A stretch of 64,000 bases of DNA from Blastocystis sp. Blastoise (taxonomy: Eukaryota > Sar > Bigyra > Opalinata > Blastocystidae), in the NCBI GenBank assembly GCA_039096225.1, contig JBBPEB010000014.1, forward strand, positions 186,001 through 250,000. The letters are read 5' to 3'. The notes under the pieces were generated by a model. The model saw nothing but the letters and a program-made list of their open reading frames with translations, did not search any database and was not told where the DNA came from. Of the stretch, positions 1 through 11,852 are shown piece after piece. The translations under genes were made by a program, and so were the position numbers. The first letter of the stretch is position 1, and every line of letters begins with the position of its first letter.

Positions 1-298
1 AAGGATCATTTTCATGTTGACAAGAATCACGAACTGGCCAATATAATCCATATTCAGTATTACTATGTTGGAATGTAAATGAAGTCTCTTGAATATTTAA
101 TTGAAAGTTAGATTCTTTCATTAAAGGATAACCAATAGAATTCCAAAGTATCGCGATTTCGTTATATTTTGTGATGACTTCAGAACGACTGTTTAATGTG
201 ACTACAACACTCGACGAGTAGCTAAGTAAAAAGATAGACACACCCAAACAAATCACTATCAATGGAGTACCTACGATCATAACAATGGAGAAAAGCAT
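1..298 (-). CDS. Signal-anchor membrane protein, 3' end outside window
   Basis: An open frame starts at ATG 298 and runs off the left edge of the window without a stop; an in-frame TAA lies upstream of the ATG, so the start is well placed. About residues 1-30 form one long hydrophobic segment (starting MLFSIVMIVGTPLIVICLG), followed by a polar stretch of about 70 residues with two Trp and a Cys. This looks like a signal anchor or uncleaved signal with a lumenal or extracellular domain. I do not recognise the family. The gene could also continue through introns beyond the edge. Confidence 0.5.
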   Translation of the reverse strand, partial: MLFSIVMIVGTPLIVICLGVSIFLLSYSSSVVVTLNSRSEVITKYNEIAILWNSIGYPLMKESNFQLNIQETSFTFQHSNTEYGLYWPVRDSCQHENDP

Positions 299-1743
299 TT
301 TTAAAGGTTCTTCGGCAATTTGAATAACAAATAATTTATGTAGAACATATGAATATCTTTATCCTTACACGAAAACAAACACTGACTCTTTGTGCGACAG
401 TTACATATTGCTGTTATTTTACTGATGTTTTCTCCTTTTTCTCCATCATTTCGTCATGAAAAGAATTAGATTATTCATGGAATATCGTATTATCTTCGTA
501 GATATTCCATCTTTGTCTCCAAAAAGATTATTCTATACATTGGTGTTTCATCAGGAAAAAGCCATTTTTTCGTTTTATTTCAATATCTTTCATAATAGCT
601 ATCTTATTGATATTGAAATATATTCAATACTAGATAGATGAGTAACTACTTTTATCCATTGAAGACCAAGTCTGTTAATATATTTTTTGAAACGAGTTTT
701 GAACTCATTGTTGTATATGTTAACTTAATATTTGTTTTCATATAACCAATATGCACACAGAATATTGACAGACAGTCAGTATATTTGCTGAAAGAATGTA
801 ATATCGTATTTCTCTATTTTTTTTTGATTAAATACGCAATGATCAATATATAACTTTATTCATTCTTGATAGGTGAAATATGTCTTTCACAATAATCAAA
901 TATTCTAAACATAAAAAATAACCATTCAAATACAGTTTTCCAAGTTTTTGTGACACTTTCCATCTAAGTCTAACAATTATTAGTAGTCTGTGATAGTCAG
1001 TCCAGTCACACACCTTAATAGAGATCTTATAAATAAGTGATACAAAATAAGTCTAATACCATAATAACTCAATGATATTATGGAAAAAGTTATTCAAATA
1101 TGATATTCACGATAGAACATACCCAATGTGTTTCATTAATACATGCACATAATATAAGGCACTCAATTTCATATATAGAAGCATTTTCTTAGCAATTAAT
1201 TGTTTCACATAGAAACTAAGATATAAACGGAAATAAACATAATATAAAGACAACCTCATTCCACACTACTCAAGCACACCTAAAGATCATCTTATTTATG
1301 TTAATCGAGAACTGACTTATCAATCAGTTATACACAAAATCTATTTTAGAATATTTCATCTATATAATATAGCATCAGAAAGCCTAATTTCATTTTTTAA
1401 ATAAAATAAACAGAGTGATGGATTATTAACAATGCTAAAAGGTGATTTCACTTATGTTTTGAATGAAGAAATACATTGAGAAGATGTTGAAATTACATCA
1501 TATACTAAAACAAAGTTAGAACCCGTAAATACTATTAAAAACTTGTTCTTTTTTAGTTGAGTTTTAGGAACAGTTTCTTTTTGGAAATGAGTTTTTTTCA
1601 GGAAAACGAGGAGTGATTGGTTATGTTATTTTATGATTTTTATAATGTGTTTTGGTTTTGATCAATCACTATCGAAATTATATACAGTTCAGTTTTATTT
1701 CTTCTTGTTTCTCAATAATACTTTTGTTCTTTAAATACATATC
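299..1743. other. Intergenic, divergent upstream region
   Basis: AT-rich spacer between a minus-strand and a plus-strand gene. Only short open frames of amino-acid composition typical of non-coding AT DNA are present. I see no RNA gene, repeat array or recognisable regulatory motif. Confidence 0.5.
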
Positions 1744-3408
1744 ATGAAGCGAGAAAATCTATTAATTATAAGTGCGACATATGGAAGAGGTTTTGAAAAC
1801 GGTTCCTATAATTTTGAAGTTAAATATGGAAAACATATTTGGGAATCATCTTTCTCTAATATATCGAGTAATCCAATTTTTAATTGTGGTACTGCTTTTG
1901 CATTAGGTCCTGAAAGTAAAATATTTGATAATCAATTATTTATAAAGGTCTATAAGAAAAAGACTGTTGGAGGAAGGTATTTTAATTATTGATAATGCTT
2001 TTTCTTTTGTTCAATTATGATAAAATTGAGTTTCTTATATTTGATTTTTTTTTATAGTTCTTTCTATGGTGACGTTCAATTGAATCTTGCTGAATGTATT
2101 TCTGGACCTAAATTTCCTATTATAAGAAACGTTGTTAACAAGAATGGCATTGTTGGACAGATTTTACTTCGTGGTCAAATTTTAGCTGATTTTGAAGACT
2201 TTTTACCTCCTGTAGAGAATTCTACTAAAGGAATCAAACCTATTGGTCTCTTGGTTTATGTTCCTTTATGTAATGTTGATGTATATATATAAGATTATTT
2301 ATGATAATATATTTATGATAATATATTTATGATAATATATTTATAATAATATATTAATGATAATATATTAATGATAATATATTTATAATAATATATTTAT
2401 GATAATATATTTATGATAATATATTTATGATAATCTATTTATAATAATATATTTATAATAATATATTTATAATAATGTATTTATAATAATATATTTATGA
2501 TAATATATTTATGATAATATATTTATGATAATATATTTATGATAATATATTTATGATAATATATTTATGATAATATATATATAATTATATTATTCTTTAG
2601 ATTGAAAACTTAATGGAACGAACTGCTTATGCTGAAATTCAGGTAGGTAAATTTAAAGATGTTACTGAGAATTATATTGGTAAAGAAAGTCCTGGTATAT
2701 AGTTTAAACATATATATATATAGTTTTCTTTTAGATTCTTTATAAATATATATTTAATTCTACAATGATTTCAATTATATTTATCTATATATATATAATC
2801 TAGCTTGGTTTACAAAGTTCTTTTACGAAGGCGATTCTATTGTTCCTGAAGATAAAATAACTGTTACTATATATAAGAAGAAACATTTCGGTTCTGATTG
2901 TTTAGGAAGTGTTCAAGTTCCTTTACAAGCTTTACTTAATGGATGCAAATATGAAAAGGATATACAAATATTAAATAAGAAAGGTCATAATACTGGATTC
3001 TCTGTACGTGTTCTAGGTCAATTAATCTATCCTTCTACATATACTGTTCCTCCTCAAGATGTTATGGAACGTCCTCATTCTTATAATCCTTCTATTCCTG
3101 CTCCTATTCCTGCTTCTATTCCTGCTCCTCAATATATACCTAATCCTTCTTATCCTCCTATGCAATTCCAACCTCAATTTATACCGCAACCTATTTATCC
3201 TTCTGTCCAACCTCAATATATACCATCTCAGCCTCAACCTCTTTTTCCTCCTATTCAACCTCAATATACTCAACCTCCTCCAATGCCTACTCAACCTCAG
3301 TATACTCAACCTCCTATGCAACCTCAGTATACTCAGCCTCCTCCAATGCCTTCTCAACCTCAAGGCATCTTCCCCTCTATGAATGGAGTCTATAATCCTT
3401 ATCAATAA
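1744..3408 (+). CDS. Tandem C2-domain protein with Pro/Gln-rich tail
   Basis: Four exons join in frame: 1744-1976, 2058-2280, 2601-2694 and 2804-3408, giving 384 residues. Two C2-like beta-sandwich modules are visible. In the first, LLIISATYGRGF is followed by FIKVYKKKTVGG and FYGDVQLNL. In the second, IGLLVYVPLCNV is followed by WFTKFFYEGD, ITVTIYKKKHFG and CLGSVQVPL. Few of the acidic Ca2+-binding loop residues of classical C2 domains are seen, so binding may be Ca2+-independent. The last roughly 115 residues are Pro/Gln/Tyr-rich with repeats of the PQYTQPP type. C2 proteins bind membranes or act as adaptors; the partner cannot be read here. The second intron is a 14-nt minisatellite. Confidence 0.6.
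2281..2600 (+). repeat. Intronic 14-nt minisatellite in C2 gene
   Basis: Almost the whole second intron consists of about 20 imperfect copies of ATATTTATGATAAT (variants with taat for gat). It starts GTATATATATAAG and ends TTCTTTAG. Confidence 0.85.
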
Positions 3409-3860
3409 ACTATTCAGTCTTTATTACATAGCTAGTGTACATTACCTTATTCTATATATTTATCGGAATATATTACTTTTTATTGTTCTTCTTTGTTCTG
3501 TTTGTTTCATATAAGTCGTTACCCAATCCTTATTATATTAACTTTTATTTTTAAAATACTAAAGTGTATGCATTTTGTAGTATTCGCTTTTTTTTTGTTG
3601 CTATTTAAAAATAAGTTATGTCATTATAGTTTATTCAACTTTATATATAGTTCTCTACTAATTTTCTATAATCATTAGTTTCATTAATAATCTTTTTAAT
3701 CTTTTTATTGTTTTGTTCCATTAGCAATCAATCATTTCCCATCAAGATATGAATAGTAGTTTCTTGTTTTATATGTTTATCTAATCAATGATAGTAACAT
3801 GTCATAATAAACAAAGCACGATAATAATTAACATATGTGAATAAATTGTGCTCAAAGAGC
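3409..3860. other. Intergenic, convergent 3' regions
   Basis: T-rich spacer between the stop of the C2 gene and the stop of the bromodomain gene. Nothing else is recognisable. Confidence 0.5.
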
Positions 3861-5144
3861 CTAAGGTTTTGTTGAATTATCAAGGTTATATTTTCGTTTT
3901 ATATCTTTCCAAGTTTGTACATATAGCTATAGAAATCATATATAAATATATATATATTTATATACATCATTAAAACTAGTAGCATGTCTCATCATTTCCA
4001 TATTATTAACATGATATCGCCTGCAGTTATCAATCATCAAGGTCATGTCCTTCTCGAAATCCTGAGGAGTAGCATACTTACCACTTTTGATCTTTTGCTA
4101 GATAATCAGTAACGAAAAGGGTATAATAGATTATAATAAGTAATAAATAGAATAGATATAATAATTAATAAATAGAATAGATTATAATAAGTAATAAATA
4201 GAATAAATAGAATAAATAGAATAAACATAATAAACATAATAAACATAATAAACATAATAAACAGAATAAATAGAATAAATAGAATAAACATAATGATACT
4301 CGAACAGTGGGTAGATCAATGGGCTGTTTCACTGTTTCCCAATAATTACGTAAGTTATTATTACAATACTTCTTTGTTAGTTTCTTTATATATATAATAT
4401 AAACATAATAAATAATTATATAAAAAGTATATATTATACAATAACAATATCTTATATATATACGATCATAAAGGGGTTATCAGTCTCGCTTGAAAGGACG
4501 TTATAATCACGTAACTTTGCAAATTCTGTCATTAATGCTTCGGTTAACTATATATATATAAAGAAGAAAACAATAGTAAAATAAGAAGACTATTTTGACT
4601 ACAATAATACATCTATATATATACTTGCTTAGAAGGATATACACGTACAACTGGCTCCGAAGGGGTCATAGAAATAGTTGAAACAGAATTATCCGATTTT
4701 ACAGAACTAACTGAATCTATCTATACAGTATTGACATATATCCAACGAAATAATAAAAAAATTATAAAAAAAATTATTATTCCAAAAATATACTGGAGAT
4801 AAAGGAGATAATATTGGCTCCTGCTTTCTGATTACAAAAGACTTCAATTCTTTATCATTAAGTACTTTTATATTCTTCTGTGTCAAAGGAGACCGTACAA
4901 TCTTCTCAAAACCTAATAATTATAATAATCTACAAAATGAAATAATACTCTCTGTATTATTCTTGGCATTCAATCGAAATTTTGTATTATTCTCATTTAT
5001 AATTGATGTACGTAATTTTTTTGAATTATATAATTCCTCTTCCGATAATAAGTTGTATCGTTTCAAAACATCATCCTTAGAAGAAAAAATATTCTGACCT
5101 TCTCTTATAGCAGTTGAATTATTGTTTGATTGAATACCGATCAT
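3861..5144 (-). CDS. Bromodomain-containing protein
   Basis: A single bromodomain was assembled across introns on the minus strand. The N-terminal exon (5144 to about 4952, MIGIQSNNNST) is Asn/Ser-rich. The bromodomain is built from DNPFMI, then NYWETVKQPIDLPTVRQ (the usual PDYY.VIK.PMDL.TI block), then KIKSGKYATPQDFEKDM and MLIDNCRRYH-like residues near 4040-3990 (helix B/C with the acetyl-lysine-binding Asn in DNCRRYH). The protein ends DNSTKP. All junctions close as GT-AG; one intron is only 36 nt. At about 240 residues it is small, with one bromodomain and no other domain. It would bind acetyl-lysine on histones or other proteins. Which complex it serves is not shown. Confidence 0.75.
4106..4291 (-). 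repeat. Intronic AT-rich 9-10 nt repeats
   Basis: The intron inside the bromodomain coding sequence is filled with ATAAACATA and ATAAATAGA type units in several runs. Confidence 0.7.
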
Positions 5145-5675
5145 GATGGATTATTCAATAAGTTATTAGTTTATTTAAAACAAATGAATATTTGTTCTTT
5201 TCTTTAAAAATATGTCTTCTTTTTCCTTCAGAAATTATTCTCCATGAATATCCACCTTTTATTACTAAGAAACTCAAAATATCCGTGATTTATCATAATT
5301 CTATTTCTTGTCTCTTTTTGAATGACTTATTATTGGAAAATACTTTGTAACTACTCGACAATATTGAGTACATACATGTGAAGTATCTATAGAATAATAA
5401 CACAAACAATTTGACACTCATTCATTATATTTTTGATTTTATATAATGTATGCTTGCTGAACAGAAAGCTATGAACTCTTTTATTTACAATAATTCTATT
5501 TAATATCAAAAGACTACATAAATAATCATAGAATACTCTTTGATGAATATAGTAGAAAATATACTGAACAATCAGCGAAAACCGAGATTATATTTTTCTT
5601 TTTTTTTTGAGTTTTCAATATTTTTTTTCTTTCATAAGATTATTTTATAATTGATTATATTCCTTTCTAATTGCA
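5145..5675. other. Intergenic, divergent promoter region
   Basis: Shared upstream region of the bromodomain and SAP genes. It contains T-rich stretches before 5676 but no motif I can name. Confidence 0.4.
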
Positions 5676-7062
5676 ATGTCTAATTCATCTGTAGATCCAT
5701 ACGAACTAAGCTTTACTGAATTAAAAGCTGAACTTAAAAAACGTGATCAAAGCACAAAAGGTAATAAAAGTGACTTAATCAACCGTCTTGTACAATGCAT
5801 TGATGAAGAAGATATTAATGGAGCACTTAATCAAGGTATTCTATTCCTATATATAAGATTTATTTAATAATTATTGGTTTATTAATGTTAAATTATAATT
5901 TGTTATAGATCCTCAAGTAGTCCATACATCAGAACAATCTCAAACCCAAGAATCAAGTGAACAGCCACTTTTATCTACTGAACAAATAGTTCCTTCTGTT
6001 TCTACTGAAACCAATAGAACTATTGAACAAAATTTACAAAACGAGACATCATCACAATTAACGGAACAATACACGAATTCTACTAGTCTTGCTGATTCTG
6101 AAGAAAAAGAAATTGTTCCAGATCAATCTGATGCTACTGGTAATTTTACTCAGCTTCTTAATCGTATTAACAAGTTTGGGACTACTCCTAATCCTACATT
6201 ACTTCAAAAGTTACGTCAAGAGAAGTATGGACGATTTTTACCTCAATCAGATCTTCGTGATCAATATATTGTTAAATTACAGAAAACTATGAAAGAGAAT
6301 CTTCAAGGAAAACCAGATAGTATTAAACAAGCAATAGACACTAAAAAGCAAGTCAAAAATCAACCTAAAAACAACTCAAAAAACACAAAAACTTCCTCTA
6401 CTACTGTTGCTATTTCTCAAAATAACAAAAAGCAAACAAAGAAGTCCGTGGAAACAACTCATAAACATCAACCTAAAGTTCAAGAACAATGGATTTCGGT
6501 AACTAATAATAATAATAAGAAACAGATAAATAATAATAATAAGAAACAGATAAATAATAATAATAAGAATCAAATTAATAATAATAATAAGAAACAAATA
6601 AATAATAATAAGAATCAAATTCATAATAATAATAAGAATCAAATTCATAATAATAATAAGAATCAAATTAATAACAATAATAAGAATCAAATTCATAATA
6701 ATAATAAGAATCAAATTAATAACAATAATAAGAATCAAATTCATAATAATAAGAAACAGCTTAATAACAATCAAATTCCAAGTCGAATGAATAACCGCGG
6801 TAATAATCAAATGAATATTCGTTCTAATTCCGGATGGAAACAACATAATAATGTTACCAATAAACCTAATTTACTATATCAAAACCAAGCTAGAAATAAT
6901 AAGAATCAAAATAACTGGAATAATGCTTTGAATAGTGTTCAAAACCAGCCACGTACAGCACGTGCTAATCATTCTATGACGCACAATTCATTATCTGTAA
7001 AAATGAATATGAGTCATAAGAGAAACAATTTCAACTCTAGAAAGATAGTGAATAGACACTAA
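5676..7062 (+). CDS. SAP-domain protein with Asn/Lys/Gln repeat region
   Basis: Two exons, 5676-5835 and 5909-7062, join in frame to 437 residues. Residues of about 7-45 form a SAP motif: LSFTELKAELKKR, then KGNKSDLINRLVQCI. SAP domains bind DNA or RNA. About residues 150-190 contain NRINKFGTTPNP and LRQEKYGRF, which recalls the RFG-type element of THO1/SARNP proteins, so an mRNA-export role is possible but weakly supported. The rest is low-complexity, with many copies of NNNKNQI(H/N) at roughly residues 255-355, then an Asn/Arg-rich basic tail ending KIVNRH. It is probably a nuclear nucleic-acid-binding protein. Confidence 0.6.
6504..6770 (+). repeat. Coding Asn-rich repeat (NNNKNQI units)
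   Basis: Tandem units of about 24 nt encode NNNNK(K/N)QI(N/H). The DNA of neighbouring units is nearly identical, which suggests recent slippage within the coding exon. Confidence 0.85.
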
Positions 7063-7403
7063 TTATTATGAATACATATAAATATCATTTCTTCTTCTTC
7101 ATTCTTAATTCTTTTTTTCTTAAAATTACAATTATATATCTCTGCTCCTATTTATTTCTTAAAGTGATTACTGCATTATTATTAGAATATATATTTAAAT
7201 ATTACTTTATATCCAAATATTTAAAAGAAATTATTTGTTTACATATACTTTTGTTTCTTTTTTGAAGTAATTCACTATATTATTACTCTTCAAAATCAAT
7301 ATTATTTTAAACAATTATGATTTCTATATATAAACAGATAAACTAAAACAAATGCATCTATTACAAAAAAAATCAAATGGTAAATAAATAATAAAAAACG
7401 ATT
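7063..7403. other. Intergenic, convergent 3' regions
   Basis: AT-rich spacer between the SAP and UFL1 stop codons. No gene is recognisable. Confidence 0.5.
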
Positions 7404-8351
7404 TTATTTCTTCATGGCATATGTATATATTTCCATGAGTGCTGTTTTCATATGTTCTTCTTCTTGTGTATTAATACCATCCATCACAAACATCATATTT
7501 GTCATATATGACTCTTTATTATATCCTTCTTCATCAATTATACTTAACAAATAATTCAATAATGACGCACTTCTCTATTTAGAGAAGATATATAGAAATA
7601 TATAATATGTGAAGAAATTATACATATACTATACTAAGTTTATATATATATGTATACTTCAGGATGTTCTCTATCGATATAGGGTATAGCGTCAATTGAT
7701 TTAATAGCTAAGAGAACACAAATGTCAGGAATAACAGAAACACCAATAGTAGTAGAGGTAACAGTGGATATTCCTTGTTGGGTAGTCAATTTAATACCAT
7801 GAACCAACTGACGATATTGTTTACGATCTAATAATCTGAACATGGGAGCTCCGATTTGATTCATATTTATATATATATCCATATATTGTTGTATATATAC
7901 AGGAGAAGTAGAAGTAGAATAGAAAGAAGAATAGAGAGAGGAAAGATAGGAGGCTTGATCTTTTGGAAGAGGTTTAAGAATAGCAGGTAATTGTTGGATA
8001 TTTGTGACATTCTTTGGTTCTTGACTATTCTATATATATATATATATATATATAGGGATTATAGAATAAATAGAATAAACTAATAATGTAAATATGTTAT
8101 AAATATAATAAATACTTGATAGAAGAAATAGTTTACAACCATTTGGAGATTATTTTTGATATATATATGAATACACTTGGTATAATATGCATATAATTCT
8201 ATATTTCTGGCTATAGCATCAAGAAACTTGACATATAATTGGAAATTCTTCCACCACTCCTCCATTTCTCCCGCGGTTTTCTTCATTTCCAAACGATAAT
8301 TAATATCTTTTCCTTGTTTTGCTTCGATAACTAATTTATTATATATCTCCA

Positions 8352-8392
<41 letters not shown>

Positions 8393-8499
8393 ATAATAAG
8401 CATACATATTGGTTGCTAATAAAGGGGAGAGATAATTCTGAAAGAGGAGTGACGAGCTCAGCGTCATTCAAAGAAGGGTAAATCAATTAAAGATAATTA

Positions 8500-8530
<31 letters not shown>

Positions 8531-10657
8531 GGATATATAAAGATCATTAAGTTGAGTTTCAATGTCAGTTTTTAGAGGGATGAAAGGAAGTGAAAGAGAC
8601 TTCTATATATAAACAAACATTAATAGTAAGTATACTAATAAATAATAAATATATAAATAATAAATAATAAATAATAAATATATAAATATATAAATAATAA
8701 ACATAAATAAAAAACATAAACATAATAATAAATGTAAATATATAATATACCTCACTTGATATATCTTTCTTGCCTTTTCGTTTCTAGAAATATAGAATAT
8801 TAAACATATATAATAATATAATAATAAGTATATATTAATATACAGGTTTTATATCTTCTTCTTCTTCCTCATTAACCTTTCTATATATATATATATATAC
8901 GAATATAAATATATATATATATGAATATACTGAATAGAGACTGGATGGAGAAGTAGATATTGTTTTACAGTATTGTCCTTTTCTTTCTATTTATGAATGA
9001 CATATATAATATACAATATACATATATATATACACAAAGAATATTAACGATATTCGTTATGATTTCGCTTCGAACAAGGTATATTTCTTGACAAGTAAAC
9101 GCGAAAGAATGACCGTCATATTCGCGGGAGATAGAAGGAATTTGCTGATAAACCGCGGTAATATCCTCATCAGTAAAGGATGAAGGGAAATAAGCACTTC
9201 CATCTAAATAATAACAATCATCTTCTCTAAGCATGTCATACATATAAGCCTCAAAGTCCTTTATGAAAGAAATAGTAGTAATACAACTGGATAACTCGAC
9301 CAGATCCTCACGGGGACAGTAATTTGATAAAAAGGCTTTCATATTCTTTATCTATAATAATAATAATAATAATAATAAGAATAATAATAAATAGAATAAA
9401 AATATATACTTGATATTGTTTAGCCATTGTATCTGGTAAATAGAAGTTCGATAAGAAGAAGGAAGCACATGTATTTGTCTACAATTAATATATATATATA
9501 TAAATATATATACTTTCAGTTCTTCATGAATGGTTGGAGTAAAAATAAGAGATGATTGTGTTCCATGGAGAATATTCTGTTTAATATCTTCTATTAGGAC
9601 ATCCGTTACAGTTGGAACAGAAATAGTATAACTAAGAATTGTTATATATATGTATATAGTGTCATATTTAGAAAGATATTAATAAAAAATAATAATAATA
9701 AAAATACATTATACAGTAATATATATATACCGAGATGCAATTGTTTGAATATTAGCGGGCTTTTCTTGAGCTTGGAGGGAACCAGAAATAAAACTGGAAT
9801 CATAAGCAAGAGACTTCTGGATATAGAACAGTGAATAATAATAAAATAATAATATTAATGAATAAGAATAATATACTTTTGGATAAATAACATTATCTCT
9901 TATTTCAATATCATTATATTTATTCATATAATTCACAAAATAAGTATGTATATAGATTAAAGAACATATGGTTATAAAGAATAAATTATAATATAATATA
10001 ATATAATATAATATAATATAATATAATATAATATAATATAATATAATATAATATAATATAATATAATATAATATAATATAATATAATATAATATAAAAAG
10101 ATATTTATGATTTGCATAGACATATTATAATTTGTAGCTATTTCACCAATAGATCTCTTTCCATTAAATAAAACATCATAATACACATCATCAAATACTT
10201 GATGTACATAACTATATTTTATAAATAAAAATTAAACAAGAAAGAGAAATACTCTAAAGAAAGGAGATCTTGACCAATAAAGAAGTATTTGGATTCAGAA
10301 CTTATTATTATCTTAATACATCTTTCAATAGAAACAACATCTACATCCAAAAACAACTATATACATAAAATCTCAGAAAATTAGATACATACTGTTAATT
10401 GATCAAGACTAATTCTACCATTAAAGTTATTCAATTCACTAATAATATCAGAACAGAGTTTCTCTTCAGAATAAACACTTTTACAAACGCTGTTTGTTCT
10501 AAAAACGAATAAGTCATTCATAAATACTAAAATACACAATAAGATGAGCTTCTGAAGATATGTTCAACTGATCAATCAAATCTAATATATCATTTTCTGT
10601 AAAAGAAGAAAGTAATGGCAATATGGAAGCCGTTTTTTGTTTGTTATTTTCTGACAT
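7404..10657 (-). CDS. UFL1: E3 UFM1-protein ligase 1 (UFL1)
   Basis: At least a dozen short exons follow one another on the minus strand. Start is ATG 10657 (MSENNKQKTASILPLL) and the end is MEIYTYAMKK at 7404. Order and spacing follow animal and plant UFL1. The N-terminal winged-helix part has CSDIISELNNFNGRISLDQL, then LFLDVDVVSIERCIKIII, then YVHQVFDDVYYDVL and KRSIGEIATNYNMSM. The middle has IQTIASRYTISVPTVTDVLI and LPDTMAKQYQ. The C-terminal helical part lies at about 8352-7640 (QLYVKFLDAIARNIELY, MFRLLDRKQYRQLVHGI). UFL1 transfers UFM1 to targets such as ribosomal protein uL24 at the ER, with DDRGK1 and CDK5RAP3. One intron is AT-AC (listed separately). Exon limits in the C-terminal third are approximate. 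Confidence 0.82.
9948..10104 (-). other. Candidate U12-type AT-AC intron in UFL1
   Basis: No GT lies at a usable place at the 5' end. The intron begins ATATCTTTTT at 10104 and ends TATATAC at 9948. TTCTTTAAT precedes the end, with the presumed branch A at 9957, 9 nt upstream of the last base. Splicing joins SMQIIN to TYFVNYMNKYND in frame and restores UFL1 similarity. The interior is an ATAAT array. Confidence 0.7.
9987..10094. repeat. (ATAAT)n microsatellite
   Basis: About 108 bp of perfect 5-nt repeats, located inside the candidate AT-AC intron of UFL1. Confidence 0.95.
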
Positions 10658-10953
10658 CGTTAGTATCAATTATATTCTATTTTTATCAATGATTAGTTGA
10701 AATAAATATATATCCATACTTCATATAAGATGCTTTATAAAATTGTCTTATTGTTTCGGATATTCATAAGAAACTCTAAAGAACACGGTCAAAAATACTT
10801 TTTTTCAGTTATTCCAAAGAATTGTCTTTGTTTTTGATTTTATCTTTTATTCTTTAGATTTGATCTAAAATCGTATTCCTAACTCAAATCTATTATTTGA
10901 CGAACGAAATTAGGTGATCTTTATTATTATTAACTATTCTTTCTTTTTTTTCA

Positions 10954-11457
10954 ATGTCGTATGCTGAAGATATATCTGAAAATGAACCATTTTCATCAAA
11001 ATGGATCTCCATTATTTTATTAGCAATCATTTGCTGTTTTGCTGGTTTCCCTTATAATATCATTAATCAACCATTGTCTTTTGGTACTGAGATATTATCT
11101 GACTTGAAAACAAAGGTAGTTGCTATTTCAACTGGCATTCATAGACAGTATATATACGATTATTCTGTATTCCATTAATAAGTAATTTATTCTCGGATTT
11201 TTTATTACTTACGAATCATTTATAGGTTTCTATTTGAGAGTTTTACAATTGTAATTATGTTTATGATGTTTATTGGTGGCTTCATTATTTTTGATCATAT
11301 AGAAGATAATAATTCAGATAAAGTCAAAAGGTATACTATTTATATATATATTTATATGGTCATTTCTCAATATTTTAGAACATTTTATTCTCAGTTGGCA
11401 ATGGTGATTATGTTGTTGAGTGTTTTATTAATTAATATATTTTATAGAATGAAGTAA
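10954..11457 (+). CDS. OSTC: Oligosaccharyltransferase subunit OSTC
   Basis: Exons 10954-11147, 11226-11330 and 11379-11457 join to a 125-residue protein with three membrane segments. The first is around residues 18-36 (WISIILLAIICCFAGFPYNI). A short lumenal loop ends GIHRQFLFES, where OSTC has NGQYIMEG. The second is TIVIMFMMFIGGFIIFDHI, and the third is MVIMLLSVLLINIFYRMK, ending like the FMRMK of OSTC. Its length is close to the usual 149 residues. OSTC belongs to the Ost3/6-like fold and links the STT3A oligosaccharyltransferase to the ER translocon. The gene is divergent from UFL1 with only 296 bp between start codons. Confidence 0.75.
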
Positions 11458-11852
11458 TATAGATTGTTTTTCTAAATGATTCTTGTAGTTTGTTTAAATA
11501 TTTTATTGTATAACGAACTCATTGTAGATACATACATACTATTTTTGTAAAATAATTATTAAAATCATAATAAAATAACACAACAACAAATAAACTTATA
11601 AAAAGCGAATATCATTATTTATCAAACATATGATATGCAGTTATATAGGAAATAAGAATGAAAAAGCAAACTGTATATACACAACAAAAGTGATAAAATC
11701 CCCCAAGAATGAAAAATGATAATTAGGTAAAATAATGTATATAATGATAAAAGATATCTATAAAATAAGTATGAGAAATGATCAATTAAAATAAATATAA
11801 TAAAAGGAAAAATTATAATAGATGAGAGTACTATATTTATTTATAATATGGT
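11458..11852. other. Intergenic, convergent 3' regions
   Basis: AT-rich spacer between OSTC and CLU stops. No feature seen. Confidence 0.5.

Noticed and set aside
456-641. Small plus-strand frame of 61 residues
   Set aside because: Composition is typical of AT-rich spacer, with no similarity or partner exon.
3022-3405. Arg-rich minus-strand frame over the C2 gene tail
   Set aside because: Antisense of the Pro/Gln-rich tail; the plus strand continues a conserved spliced protein.
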